From Crotalaria pallida (taxonomy: Eukaryota; Streptophyta; Magnoliopsida; Fabales; Fabaceae), in contig CM075651.1 of assembly GCA_037953625.1 (NCBI GenBank), positions 135,994,501-136,058,500 on the forward strand: DNA of 64,000 nucleotides. Reading direction: 5' to 3'. Position numbers and translations under genes: made by a program. Every line of letters begins with the position of its first letter. Position 1 is the first letter of the stretch. Under the pieces are notes generated by a model. The model saw nothing but the letters and a program-made list of their open reading frames with translations, did no database searches and was not told the origin of the DNA. Positions 45,493 to 56,359 of the stretch are shown here, one piece after another.

Positions 45493-45735
45493 TAAGAAAA
45501 TTTAAAATTATGTCTATTGTATTTCATTTTCTCAATTTTTTTAAAAAGAGATATTTTAAGAAAATAATATTGAAAAAAATAAAAATTAAATGTGATAATC
45601 ATCACTTTTATGGATGTTTTAGAAAAGTAGTATTGAAAATGAAACAAAATTTAAGAAAATTAGTTAACTTTGTTTGTATATTAAACTAAGAGAAATATGT
45701 TTTTTCCTTATATTGCAAACAAAGTAATTACTACC
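45493..45735. mobile_element. Stowaway-like MITE, family 1, copy e (degraded)
   Basis: It keeps the interior words of the family (GATATTTTAAGAAAATAATATTG, TTTTAGAAAAGTAGTATTG) but has lost clear ends. Confidence 0.5.
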
Positions 45736-45829
45736 ATAACATTTTTCTGACCTTATTTATAAATCGTGTTTTAGAAGAATTGTTTGATTTTATTTATAAG
45801 TCACTTTATATTTTTAGAAGATATTTATT

Positions 45830-46200
45830 ACTCTCTCCATTCCATATATTTTATAGTTTAAGGTTGTTTCACAGTTCATATCACACATACTTATTAAGGA
45901 TGTATTGAATATTATTGTAAGTTTTATATATATGTGTTTAACCACAATATCCCTACTTAATCATTATTAAAAATTGTAATGATATTTAATTTTCACTAGA
46001 AAGTGTGTCCATTAATTAATGTATGATAGTATAGAGATGAGGGAGAGAAAAAAGTATAATTAATGATGAATGATAGAAATGATTGAATAAAAGTTAAAGT
46101 TATTAAAAAATATATTTATTATGCTTTGAAAAGTTAAAACGATAAGACAGAGAATAAAAAGAGAAAGTTAAAACCATAAAAGATATAAATGAAGGAGATA
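45830..46200. mobile_element. MITE with stowaway-like ends
   Basis: ACTCTCTCCATTCCATATATTTTATAG is roughly inverted at the right as AACCATAAAAGATATAAATGAAGGAGA. The interior is AT-rich and non-coding. Confidence 0.6.
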
Positions 46201-46435
46201 TTTTTTTTATTCTCTTTGTTCATTAACGTGAAATAATACATTTGTAAAATTTCCAATGCAAATTAAAAAAGTAAAATTGTAATACTAAAGAACATTTATA
46301 AAATTTCAAGAAATAATGTAACCACCTTTAATCTTTGTAATATAATTAAAGACAATATATAATAAAAAAACAAAAATATAAGTTTGTATAATGAAACTTC
46401 AAGAAAATAAAAAAAAGTATTTAATATTATTAATA

Positions 46436-46769
46436 GGCTAAACTACTCATTTGGTCTATTACTTTATTTTTCAATTTCAAATTGATCTCTTACGTTTTTC
46501 TGATATGATATTGATCCCTTATGCTTCTTTTCGTTGTCAATTTGGTCCCAGAATCATTGTTCATCCTACGTGTCAAAATCATATTGGTCCAGTAGAGAGA
46601 GAAAATGACACGTGTCTATAACATGTTGGTCCACATAGGATGAACATTAATTTTGGGGACCAAATTGACAGCGAAAAGAAACATAAAAGACCAATATGAA
46701 ACCAAAAAAACGTAAGGAACCAATTTGAAATTGAAAAATAAGGTAAGAGACCAAATGAGTAGTATAGCC
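46436..46769. mobile_element. Mutator-type MITE with 9-bp target duplication (334 bp)
   Basis: The inverted ends GGCTAAACTACTCATTTGGTC and its complement enclose a near-complete palindrome. TTATTAATA flanks it at 46427-46435 and 46770-46778, a perfect 9-bp duplication. No coding sequence. Confidence 0.88.
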
Positions 46770-46778
46770 TTATTAATA

Positions 46779-47444
46779 TATTAAAACTAATCATATTTAA
46801 TAAAAGTTTTCAAAATTATTCAAATACTAAAATATTAGTTAAAAATAGATAATACTATTATTATAAAACACTTAATTATAATTATGATCTTTTATTTTAT
46901 TTTATTTTAAAGATGTATTTTGATCATTTATTTTTTTAATGGTTTTTAATCTTTAAAAAAATCAATTTGGTCCCATTATTAATAAACGACTAAATTTGGT
47001 CCCTTATTTTTATTGTAGAATTTTTAATTTGTCTTTATTTTTTTAAAAAAAAAATTTCAATCCAGTCCTATATTTTTATTGAAAATATTTATTTTTGGTA
47101 TAAAATTTGTCATTTTTTAAATAAATTTGGTATTTCTAAAGACAAAAACAAAATTAATGTGATATATTTGATTAAAAAAACCATAAGTTTGTTGGAAAAA
47201 TATGCAAAAATTAACAATAAAATCCTAAAATTTGGTAATGTCGATTAAAATGAGCAAACTGAATCTTTTAAAAAAATAGCAAAATAAAAAAATATATATA
47301 AAGAATCAAAACAAATATTCAAAATAAAATAAAGATTCAAAAGTATTATTAAACCTTAAAAAAAATAAAAGTATCATTTGTAAAAATTAAGGTTCACCCA
47401 ACATTTGGGTGCGGGTAGAAGGAAGGAAAGAAGATTGAACCAAA
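46779..47444. other. AT-rich spacer
   Basis: Poly-A/T-rich sequence with scattered TTTGGTCCC-type words reminiscent of decayed fold-back elements (46960-47290). No intact element or gene. Confidence 0.45.
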
Positions 47445-47455
47445 GTGAGAAGAAA

Positions 47456-48100
47456 AAAATTTTCTAGAGAGAGGTTCTGCATTCTCGCATTCTCGCTGGA
47501 TTTCTCAGTCTTCTTCCTTTTCTATTTGCTTTCTTTACTTTTCTTGCTTTATCAAAGAGAGATAGCGGTGTCATCTGGAGGGTGTGTGGTTTTCAGTCCC
47601 AGTTTTTCTGGGTTTCACTCTTGCCTTTGTGCAAGTTTTGTTATATAATTAAGTGTCATTCTTCAGTTGTTTTTGGTGTTTTTATTTTGAGGAGGTCTGT
47701 GAATTGTGTTAACTTCCCGATCTGATGGCCATCCTCTTTTTTCAAATAATTGGAAGAATGATAGCAGAGACAACTATTCCCTCGCAGACTTTTGACTTGA
47801 CTTTTATCCAGCGACTCCACCTCTACAAATTTGATATTCATTGTCGCCGAAATGTGCTTACTTTCAACATTGATGAGATTGTTGTCTTGGAGATAAAGAC
47901 GGTTGAATCTCATGTTAGAGATCGATTTTGGAAGAGGTTGATGACACATGTTCAAAAGGAAGATGCTATTGGTACATAGTATCTTGTTTTTCTTAACGAT
48001 ATTTGGGTGGAAACTATGTATTTTATTTGGTTAATATTAGTTTTGCATGTAACTATTTTATTGTATTGAATGAAATGCATATTTTCTCTTTAAAAAAAAA
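47456..48100 (+). mobile_element. Retroposed, polyadenylated sequence of unknown origin (645 bp)
   Basis: It ends in TTTAAAAAAAAA and is flanked by a perfect 11-bp duplication GTGAGAAGAAA at 47445-47455 and 48101-48111, the signature of LINE-driven insertion. It holds an 84-codon open frame (47725-47979, MAILFFQIIGRMIAE...) of unknown family, after a CT-rich leader. It could be a processed copy of a cellular mRNA or a short-lived LINE derivative; it is longer than a SINE and lacks pol III boxes that I can see. Confidence 0.75.
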
Positions 48101-48120
48101 GTGAGAAGAAAGATAGGCTT

Positions 48121-49731
48121 TGAGAAGCAAATTGTAGAAGCCATGTTTTGATGATAGCAACCAACACAAGAACAACATCAAGAAGAATAATTAATTTGAT
48201 AATCAAGTTTATAATGTTGTATAATTGTTTTATTTACATCCTCTGTTTTAATTTGAGTGTTAGGATGTGTGGGATAGAGTCAAATTAGTTAGTATTGAGT
48301 CTTATATTTTTCGTATGAATATGCCTGTTTAGAATAAGAGATTAAAGCATAATAATCTTGATATTAGATGCATATATTTAAAATGTTTTTACTCGTGATA
48401 TGCATCCTTGAATGACCTAAAGAAGTGTTTTTAATTGTGAGAAAAAGTTGGGCTTTTGAGCTGATTTTAAATCTATTTTTAAAATCACTTGTTACCGGTT
48501 GTATCTGGATATTATCCAAATACTGGCAGGTACATTATTTTTAATAAAAACAGATTTCACATCTGTGAAGTCACAACCCAAAACCAACTTATTTTCACAT
48601 ATAACAAATTACTCACGTGTTCTCTTTGATATACACAATGTGGAAACTATTCTTTCTAATTCATTCAAGAGAAATAGAATCAAAATCAAGATTAAAACAC
48701 TTTCTCCTTCTCTTATTGATAGCGTTGATTCATGTTCATTAGAGAGATTTATAAAGATTCAATATAGTGGTGCTAAATCTGAGTTGTAATCCGCATAGAT
48801 TGAAGGTGCACTTGTTCTTACAACAAAAAAAGGCTCTACGTGATTGGTGTGTGGAATCACCATTGTTCTTGAAGGTTTCAAGAAGGAAGAAGATTGGTTG
48901 AAGGTTTTTCAACAAATCAAAAGCTCTTGAAGGTTTCAAGAGGGAAGAGAGCGAATGTCTTGAAGGTTTCAAGAAAGAGAAAAGGCTATGTTACCTTGAA
49001 GGTTTCAACAAATTCAGAGTTTCTAGGAAAAAAGAGTGATTCGTTATGGGTACTTCAAGAGTGAGGTATCTCTTGGGAGTTTTAGCAAGTGAGGTATCTT
49101 GTAAAACTCTTTGTACTAATGAATTTTTTTCATAGTGAAGCAAATCTCTCAAATCCGAAGGGGAGGATTGGATGTAGTATTTGGATTTGATTTGAATCCA
49201 AAGGTAAACCAGAATAAATCTCTATGTCTATTTCTCTTTCCCTTCACTTACGTTTAATTCTCTCAATTAATCTTTGATAAATTTTTTTTCACAAGATCTA
49301 AGTGTTACGTAATTGAAATCACCATCGTGTGGTTTTTACATTTGTCTTTATCGCTACTGAATATAAATCTAATCGTTATTTGTGCGTAGTGTGTGATTTT
49401 CTATTAGATTTATTCAATTTGTGAAAATACTGATTTACAAATATCCGATTGTTATCTGAATACTATCTGGTTGTTATCTGAATAGTATATGATTATCTGA
49501 ATAATATCTAATTGTTATCTGAATAGTATCTGATTATCTGAATATATTCGATTGCTATCTAATTGATATCTGATGATTATTTGACTAATATTCAGATAAT
49601 ATATGAAGTTTGCTGAATAACAGTTAAATATTAAAAAGATATTAGCAAGAGTTTTTGAAAAACATTAAAAGTTATCTTCACACCTATTCATTCCTCTATA
49701 GGTGTTTGTATCACCAACTTGTATTCCAACA
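48121..49731 (+). repeat. Probable solo LTR of a SIRE-type copia element (about 1.6 kb)
   Basis: Its organisation follows the LTRs at 54672 and 58929: the centre holds GGATGTAGTATTTGGATTTG...CCAGAATAAATCTCTATGTC, compared with GGATGTAGCTTTCAAGCGG...CCAGGATAAATCACTGTGTC, and the end has CACCTATTCATTCCTC.. GGTGTTTG. Five copies of CTTGAAGGTTTCAA lie at 48870-49000. The ends and the imperfect flanks (GGCTT and AGCTT) are tentative. No internal region is present. Confidence 0.6.
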
Positions 49732-49736
49732 AGCTT

Positions 49737-51283
49737 CCACTTTGTTTAGTTAGGGGGAAAATAAGAGAAAGGAATAAAACGTGCTGGGCCAAAATGAGTG
49801 GAAAACTCTGAAATATGATTATTATTATTAAATTGGTGATGTGTATGCATTGTATTGAGCATATGTTAGGTATCAGTCTCTGTATGGTACTCTTGCATAT
49901 ATTTTTTTATTTTTTTTATAATTCTCTTGGATATTTGTTATTTGTATATTAAAAAATATTTTGGGTTAGTTTAAATCATATTAATAATATTATTTTCTAT
50001 CTTAAATTTTTTATTTTAATATTGTAATTAATTAATTTATCATTTTTGCATTTAAGCTTATTTTGAATCTTAATTTCTAATTTTAAAATACTCATATTTT
50101 ATTCTAATATTAAAATTGTTTATTTGTATCTTATTCATATATATATATATATATTATTTATTATTAAAATTTGAATTTATATTAAAAAAAAACCTAGGCC
50201 ATAGTTTTTAAGAAAATGGTATATCCTATATTCATTCGTGTATCCGTATGGTGCAACATAGTTGGAAAACTATGGGAGCGCAACTCAAAGACATTTTAAC
50301 TGTTGCTATCTCCAAAATCGTCTTTAAAAAAATTGCGAACTATTAGTGACCATTTTAATCGTCATTAAACTTTGAGTATGTATTTTTCAGTCGACTTATT
50401 CTTTTCTCTTACTTTCCTTCCATTCTCGCTAACCATATTTGGTAAACTTAGCATATATTATTATTCTTAATGAAAAATTATTAGTTAGTCCTGAACCACA
50501 TGGTCCAGCAGACCACATGGTCCAGACACATCTCAACCGTTAATAGTTTATTTTTTAATTAAAAAAATTCAAAAATTAAATAATGGATGATGGTGATTAT
50601 CTAATATATATGCGGGGGAAACTATAGAAAATAATCTAACATAAAATAAAATAAAATTAACAACCAAAAAAAATGGAGAGAAATCTCATCTTTGAATTTT
50701 AATGACAGGTCAAGTAGTCCTAGATACCGCGGAATTAAATTACAGCTTCTCCTTCGGAAATTTCGTTGTCCTTTAAATGTGAACGTTACTCAGCCTCACA
50801 TTTGGCACGCTAAAGTATACTCTTCAGTATATTCCTATATATATATATATATTCCAAATGGATTACAACCCTACGTTTTTTTTTTCCCCCTCAAAAGTAG
50901 TAAAATAGTGATTTACTCAAAATATGAAAAAACTTAATAAACAAGAAAAGGAGAAGTACCAAAACATAAATATACGGAATTTTTTGGCATCTGCTTTACT
51001 GTCCCCTGCAAAATGTTGTTGAATAACAAATACTCATCACGCACGTCTCCCAGATTTTATTTCATCGTGCTTTTGGTCAAGTATATCTCAATTATTGTCA
51101 ATTTGTCATGACTCATGACATGAACACTTGTGCAAAAGCCAAGGTAGGAAAAAATATACAAAGTACACTACTATAGCTGTATACTGCTGGTATATACGGT
51201 ATTTCTTTTTTAATCAACTTTTACTTACCTAAAGAAAAAATTACTACTATAGCTTTATTATTGCATTACAAGCGTATATAAGG
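49737..51283. other. AT-rich intergenic DNA
   Basis: Nothing coding was recognised. Short (TA)n tracts occur near 50140 and 50830. A repeated word CCACATGGTCCAG lies at 50498-50525. Confidence 0.5.
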
Positions 51284-51292
51284 GATTAAGGG

Positions 51293-51620
51293 GGTTGAGG
51301 CTCCGGTGCATGTAAACATATAACATGCACCGATGCATGTCTTTATTTCTGGGTTTTTTATTTATTTTTTTAAAATTTAATCAATTTAAAAATATTCTAT
51401 GTGTTTTCTTTTTTACGGATATGAAGTGATTTTTATAATTTGGATTTATTTTTTTTACTCTGTGTTCTTAAAAAACTGTATTGAGTAAAACTGTATTCAA
51501 AATTTACAGATTCTAATAAATCTATATACAAACTTGTGTTAAAAAATATTCTGAATAAATCTGTATTAAAAAAATTTGAAAAACAAAAAAAAAATTAAAC
51601 CATGCACCGGAGCCTTCCCC
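51293..51620. mobile_element. Mutator-type MITE (328 bp)
   Basis: GAGGCTCCGGTGCATG at the left and CATGCACCGGAGCCTTC at the right are inverted. A perfect 9-bp duplication GATTAAGGG lies at 51284-51292 and 51621-51629. The interior is AT-rich without coding potential. Confidence 0.88.
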
Positions 51621-51629
51621 GATTAAGGG

Positions 51630-52495
51630 TTACATAAATCAGTTGAATATAATATATAGTTATTAATTATTTTATGATCCATTGTAATATATACAAAATA
51701 AGACTTATTAGGCAGTTAGGTGTTTGTGGTGCTCGTTACCGATAGATCACTTCAACAACAACACAACCTTAATCTCATTAGATAGGATTGTTTACATGGA
51801 TCACTAATTAATTTTTTTTTTTTAAATAGCCCTACATGGCTACATGTGTCCAATGAATTGTTCCTTAGGTTTCATCCATGTATAAGTGATGAGTCATTAA
51901 TTCAATTTATCGAATTGATTAGTAATATAGTATATATATGTTTTTCCAACCTTTGACACCTTTAGAAAAAACATTCGGATGATTAAATTCCACTTAATAA
52001 GAAATTTCATTATTAGAGCAAGAGAAACTAGGAAGGGGAATTAAACAAGTTCAATCTTTGTTTATTGCCAAAAATTTGAGAGCCAAGAGTAATGCGTGGA
52101 CAAGGACAAGTAGATTTTATCTCTTATTCTCACGCTACTCTTATTACATGTTAGAAAAGGACAAGTAGATTCTCTGTTGCATTCACGTGTTGGATCGTGA
52201 ATCATACAGTTCATTTTTGAGTTACTGCTGCACTGACATCCGTGAGTATACAGCAGAAGCTGCTTGCAAGAGCAAGAAATAATTCACCTAGGGTTCCAAT
52301 ATTCTATGCTTAAAAGGATGATTATGACATTGTTTTGTAATTGTAATCTATTGGTTTTCTTGCACTGGCTATCATGTATGTTTATTTTTCTTTGAATAAA
52401 TTGATTCATTAAAATGATTCGATTATATGAGTTAGAGATGATAATAATTTGTGTTATCTAGCGCTGCCCGTATTCGTCTAGTTGAGGTTTTGGTA
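51630..52495. other. AT-rich intergenic DNA
   Basis: No gene, RNA gene or element end was recognised up to the 5' end of the Helitron. Confidence 0.5.
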
Positions 52496-53096
52496 TCTAT
52501 ACTACTGTATAAAAGAAACACACTTTTTAACTAAAAAAACTAAAAAAACAGTTAAAATGTATGTAATTTTTGTACCCAAAAAAAATGTATGTAATTTTGT
52601 CATTCCCAAAATACCCTCACCATACTAACTGTTCTACCAATATCAGTTGCACAAAGCCACAAAGTAAACACAAAATAATGCAATTCCACAAAGAAGTTTC
52701 TCATTACCTTCCTCACTCTGTCCAAGAGGGAAAAAAAAAAACATAGCAGGAAAGAAGAAAATAAACCGTAGTTTTTTTTAGTTCGTATTTTTTTACCTTA
52801 TTCATGTTTGGTCAAATTACTCACAACTAATGCTTGTTTTTTTTTAAAGTGCGTATTTTTTCTACCCTATTCCTGAATGTGCAGTACTTTCGGTTTTTTT
52901 TTTGGCATCAACCACAACATTGCAGCATAGAAGCAAACACAATTGGAGCACAGAAGGAAACAAAGAAAAAAATACAACAGAGAAGGAAACAAACCGTAAA
53001 AATAAAAAAAATGCTAGATGAAGAATTTCCTGTAGATGTTCAATTAGGTGACGATGAAGGGCATCATAGGTGGTGGTTGGCGGTTGTTTCGTGTTG

Positions 53097-53321
53097 CTAA
53101 TCATGGATCTGAGGGAAAGGGAAACGGATCTGAGGGAAAGGGAAACGGATCATGGAGATAGCGGTGGTTTCAGGTTGGGGTTGGGGTTGGGATTGAAGGA
53201 GTTCGGCTTCATGTTGTTCGGATTCGATAGCCCAAGCAGAAACGGTAGCCGCCATAACGATGGTTCTTTCTTCTTCTTCGCTTTCGATTTCTATTTCTCT
53301 TTCTCTCTGTATCTCTCGCAA
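53097..53321 (-). pseudogene. Possible captured gene 5' end inside the Helitron
   Basis: On the minus strand a GA-rich leader precedes ATGGCGGCTACC and a coding-like stretch MAATVSAWAIESEQHEAELL, then QPQPQP and a 21-bp tandem repeat (53105-53146) that yields two copies of RFPFPQI. Base composition is higher in GC than its surroundings. Helitrons often capture gene fragments. The source gene was not identified. Confidence 0.4.
53105..53146. repeat. 21-bp tandem duplication
   Basis: GATCTGAGGGAAAGGGAAACG occurs twice in succession, followed by a third partial start (GATCATGG). Confidence 0.85.
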
Positions 53322-53449
53322 ACTGTGTGCGTGCGTTGTTTTTACTTTTTAATAATAATGATGGTAGCAAAGTATGTATCAGCAATTAAGGATTCCTCAT
53401 CTTTTTTTTTTTTTTGGTATACAAGGATTCCTGATCTTTAATTGTGAGA

Positions 53450-54671
53450 GTATGTCAACATATTGAAAGATCTCATACGATAATTGCAAGTACTCAAAAA
53501 TGTAATTTTTGAAACTTGGTTGTTGTTCGGTGCAGTTATGAGATTGAGTAACTGCTTTTTCATCTTTACATTGATAATTAGTTTTATTAATCTTATCTCA
53601 TCATATCCTTTAGAGTTTCAGGATAAAAATATATAAAATATAATATATAAAATAAGATATTCATAATTTTGGTGCTTATAATTTTGGTTTTTTTAACCTC
53701 ATCTCTTAGATATTTCAATACAAGATAAAGATATATTTATTTATCTTAAAAAAATTCATTGATATATATTTTTTATCTATACATAGGAAAAATAACTCAA
53801 CTCAATTATAAATATAGGTATAATTATGAAATTAACCAACGCCTAGAACAAAATCATCTCTTTCATCCCACGATCCGATACAATTTTTTTTTTCGAAAGC
53901 AGGAGAAGCAACTCAGTTTTAAGTTTCTGAAAGTAAATTAGGCCGAAAACAACATCAACTATTTCATCACACGATCCGGTACATGCTTTGTTATACATTG
54001 TTTTACTATTACTAATAATGATTGAAAATTACATTTTTTTACTCTTAATCATTTCTTTAAAAAAATTATTAATGATCTCAAATTTTTAATATAACTACTT
54101 AGAAAAATACAAATGCATGTGGTTGTTAATTTTTAATATATGATCTTTTATAAATAAAAGTTCTTCTCTTTTTCCAAATAATTATATTTAATTTTATTTT
54201 CATTCATTACTTTGCTCTATTTAGTTATGTCATTGTCATTGTTTCATTTTTTTTAAAGTATGGCTATGTTATAGTAAAACAAATGTCATTTTTATTGTTT
54301 TGGAAACCTAAATTATTTGACTGCACTCTTTTTGAGATGGCATGATCATTTGCAAATGTTTAATAATTGAATCTCGGGCCAATATCTTATTTTTCACATG
54401 ATATTAAGATCAAGTTTAATCATTTTGTAGTCCATTATAACTATTTTAAGTCACGACAATAAGAATATAACATATTAAATTTAAGGGAAATTAAACCGGA
54501 GAATAACAAAATAACAATGCATGTATAATTTCATTGAAATTTATGGATCCATATTCTGAAACATGACAGCTAAGAATGTAATGCATACACTCAATGATAG
54601 TAATTTACACGAAAATGAACATCTTTACCAAACAAATAACATTCAAAAAGACCTATTTTTCAATACACCAT
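53450..54671. other. Helitron interior, AT-rich
   Basis: No gene or repeat was recognised between the captured-looking segment and the copia insertion. Confidence 0.5.
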
Positions 54672-56286
54672 TGTTAGTTCCATGATGAACATGATGAATG
54701 TTTTGATAATGACAAAGTGTTTTTGAACAAACTACAAGTGTTGATCAAGTTTCAAGCTCAACAAGCAACAACAAACATCAAATAAAGAAGAGAGAAAGCA
54801 AGCTCATGAAGACCTAAGTTTGAGTGTATTTGTATTTCTTTTATGTTTTGCCTCTCAAGCTTCATAGGTTTTTTTATTTGGGTATATTATTATAGAGGGT
54901 AGTGAATCTCATTCATAAGTCATGATTTAATCATAATTTGAGTTTTCACTTAACCTAGAATCAATAGGTGGCTTAAAGGTTTTAAAGGAAAGGTTGGATT
55001 TTGAGAAAACAAGTTTTGAACATGTGCAGTACCAACTTAATCGATTAAGTGACTAACGTAATCGAGTACTACTCGAGTAGTCTGCAACTTAATCGATTAA
55101 GTACTGCTGAACTGATTTTTAAAATACGTTTTTCACTTCTCAAAATCAGTTTTTAAGTGCTACAACTTTTGGGTATTCTATATAAACCTTTTCCTATTAT
55201 TTGTGATCAATAAGAATCATTTCATACAAGTTTTACAAAGAATCAAGCCACTCTATTCTCTCTCATTTTCTAAAGATCAAAGTTCTCATATTTTCATATT
55301 CTTTGATCAAGAACCTTTGAATCTCTTATGGTGAATTGTCATAACTCTTGATTGATATTCATAGGATTGTTTTGTGTTTTCTATTGTGTTGTAATATTTG
55401 CAAGAAGGCAAGCCACTACAACAAACAAGAAGCCTTGGTGTGTCGATTTTATCATCAAGCAAGTGCATTCTTCTTGAAGAAGAAGAAGAAGTCTTGGTTG
55501 TGAATCAAGCAAGTGAAGCCTTGGTGTGTGGTTTATCATCAAGCAATTGAAGACTTGTTGTGTCGATTATCAACAAGGGGTAGAGGTTAGATTAGAGAGA
55601 AGATCAATAGGATTACAAGGCAAGGGTGTCGGTTATCTCTTGTAGGCTAGCAAGAAGGAAGTCTTGTGAGGCAATCACTTGTAATTTGAGAACTCTAATT
55701 CCTCATAGTGAAGAATCTCTCTTGGTTGAAGAGGGGACTGGATGTAGCTTTCAAGCGGATGAAAGTGAACCAGGATAAATCACTGTGTCGTATCTCTAAA
55801 CCTTACTCTTTATATTCAAGTCATTTGATTGCATTCTTGGTTGAAAACCTAGAAAGATTGATTTTCATAATTGATTGAATTGAATCTTTATTTGTTCAAA
55901 TTGATAAAGGGAAAATCATTTTCATAACTAGGTTAATCAATAAGAATATAGGTGTTAATCATTTCCGTTGAATCTCTGATCTTTCGTGTGAATTGATTGA
56001 TTTTCGTATGCGAATGAAAACTTGATTTTTCTGGTTTCTGCAAGTAATACTCGAGTACACGACTTGCTTAATCGAGTAAGTAATTTTGATTTCTCAGACT
56101 TAATCGATTAAGTTGCAGATTAATCGATTAAGTTAGTGAAAATTTGCAAAAATCTGTTGTTTTGATTGTTTCGATTTGTTTCATTCGAAAATCTTTCAAG
56201 GTAGCTTCAACACCTATTCAACCCCCCCTTCTAGGTGTTTTCCTAGGGTTCCTAAGTCTCTCCAACCACCAATTGCGGTTTCCTCA
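54672..56286 (+). repeat. 5' LTR of the gag-only copia element
   Basis: It starts TGTTAGTTCCATG and ends GGTTTCCTCA. A TATA-like CTATATAAACC lies at 55179-55187. The U3 and later part hold several copies of the palindrome ACTTAATCGATTAAGT or variants. Confidence 0.93.
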
Positions 56287-56288
56287 AT

Positions 56289-56300
56289 TGGTATCAGAGC
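56289..56300 (+). other. Primer binding site (initiator tRNA-Met type)
   Basis: TGGTATCAGAGC, two bases after the 5' LTR, is the standard complement of the plant initiator tRNA-Met 3' end used by copia elements. Confidence 0.9.
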
Positions 56301-56359
56301 TCGGTCGAAAGACACGAGCATAAGAGCTTTTTCGTAAAGATCCTAGTTAAGTAACCGCA

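Noticed and set aside
47725..47979. 84-codon ORF as an independent host gene
   Set aside because: It lies wholly inside a retroposed insertion with an A-tail and an 11-bp target duplication, so it was not counted as a resident gene.
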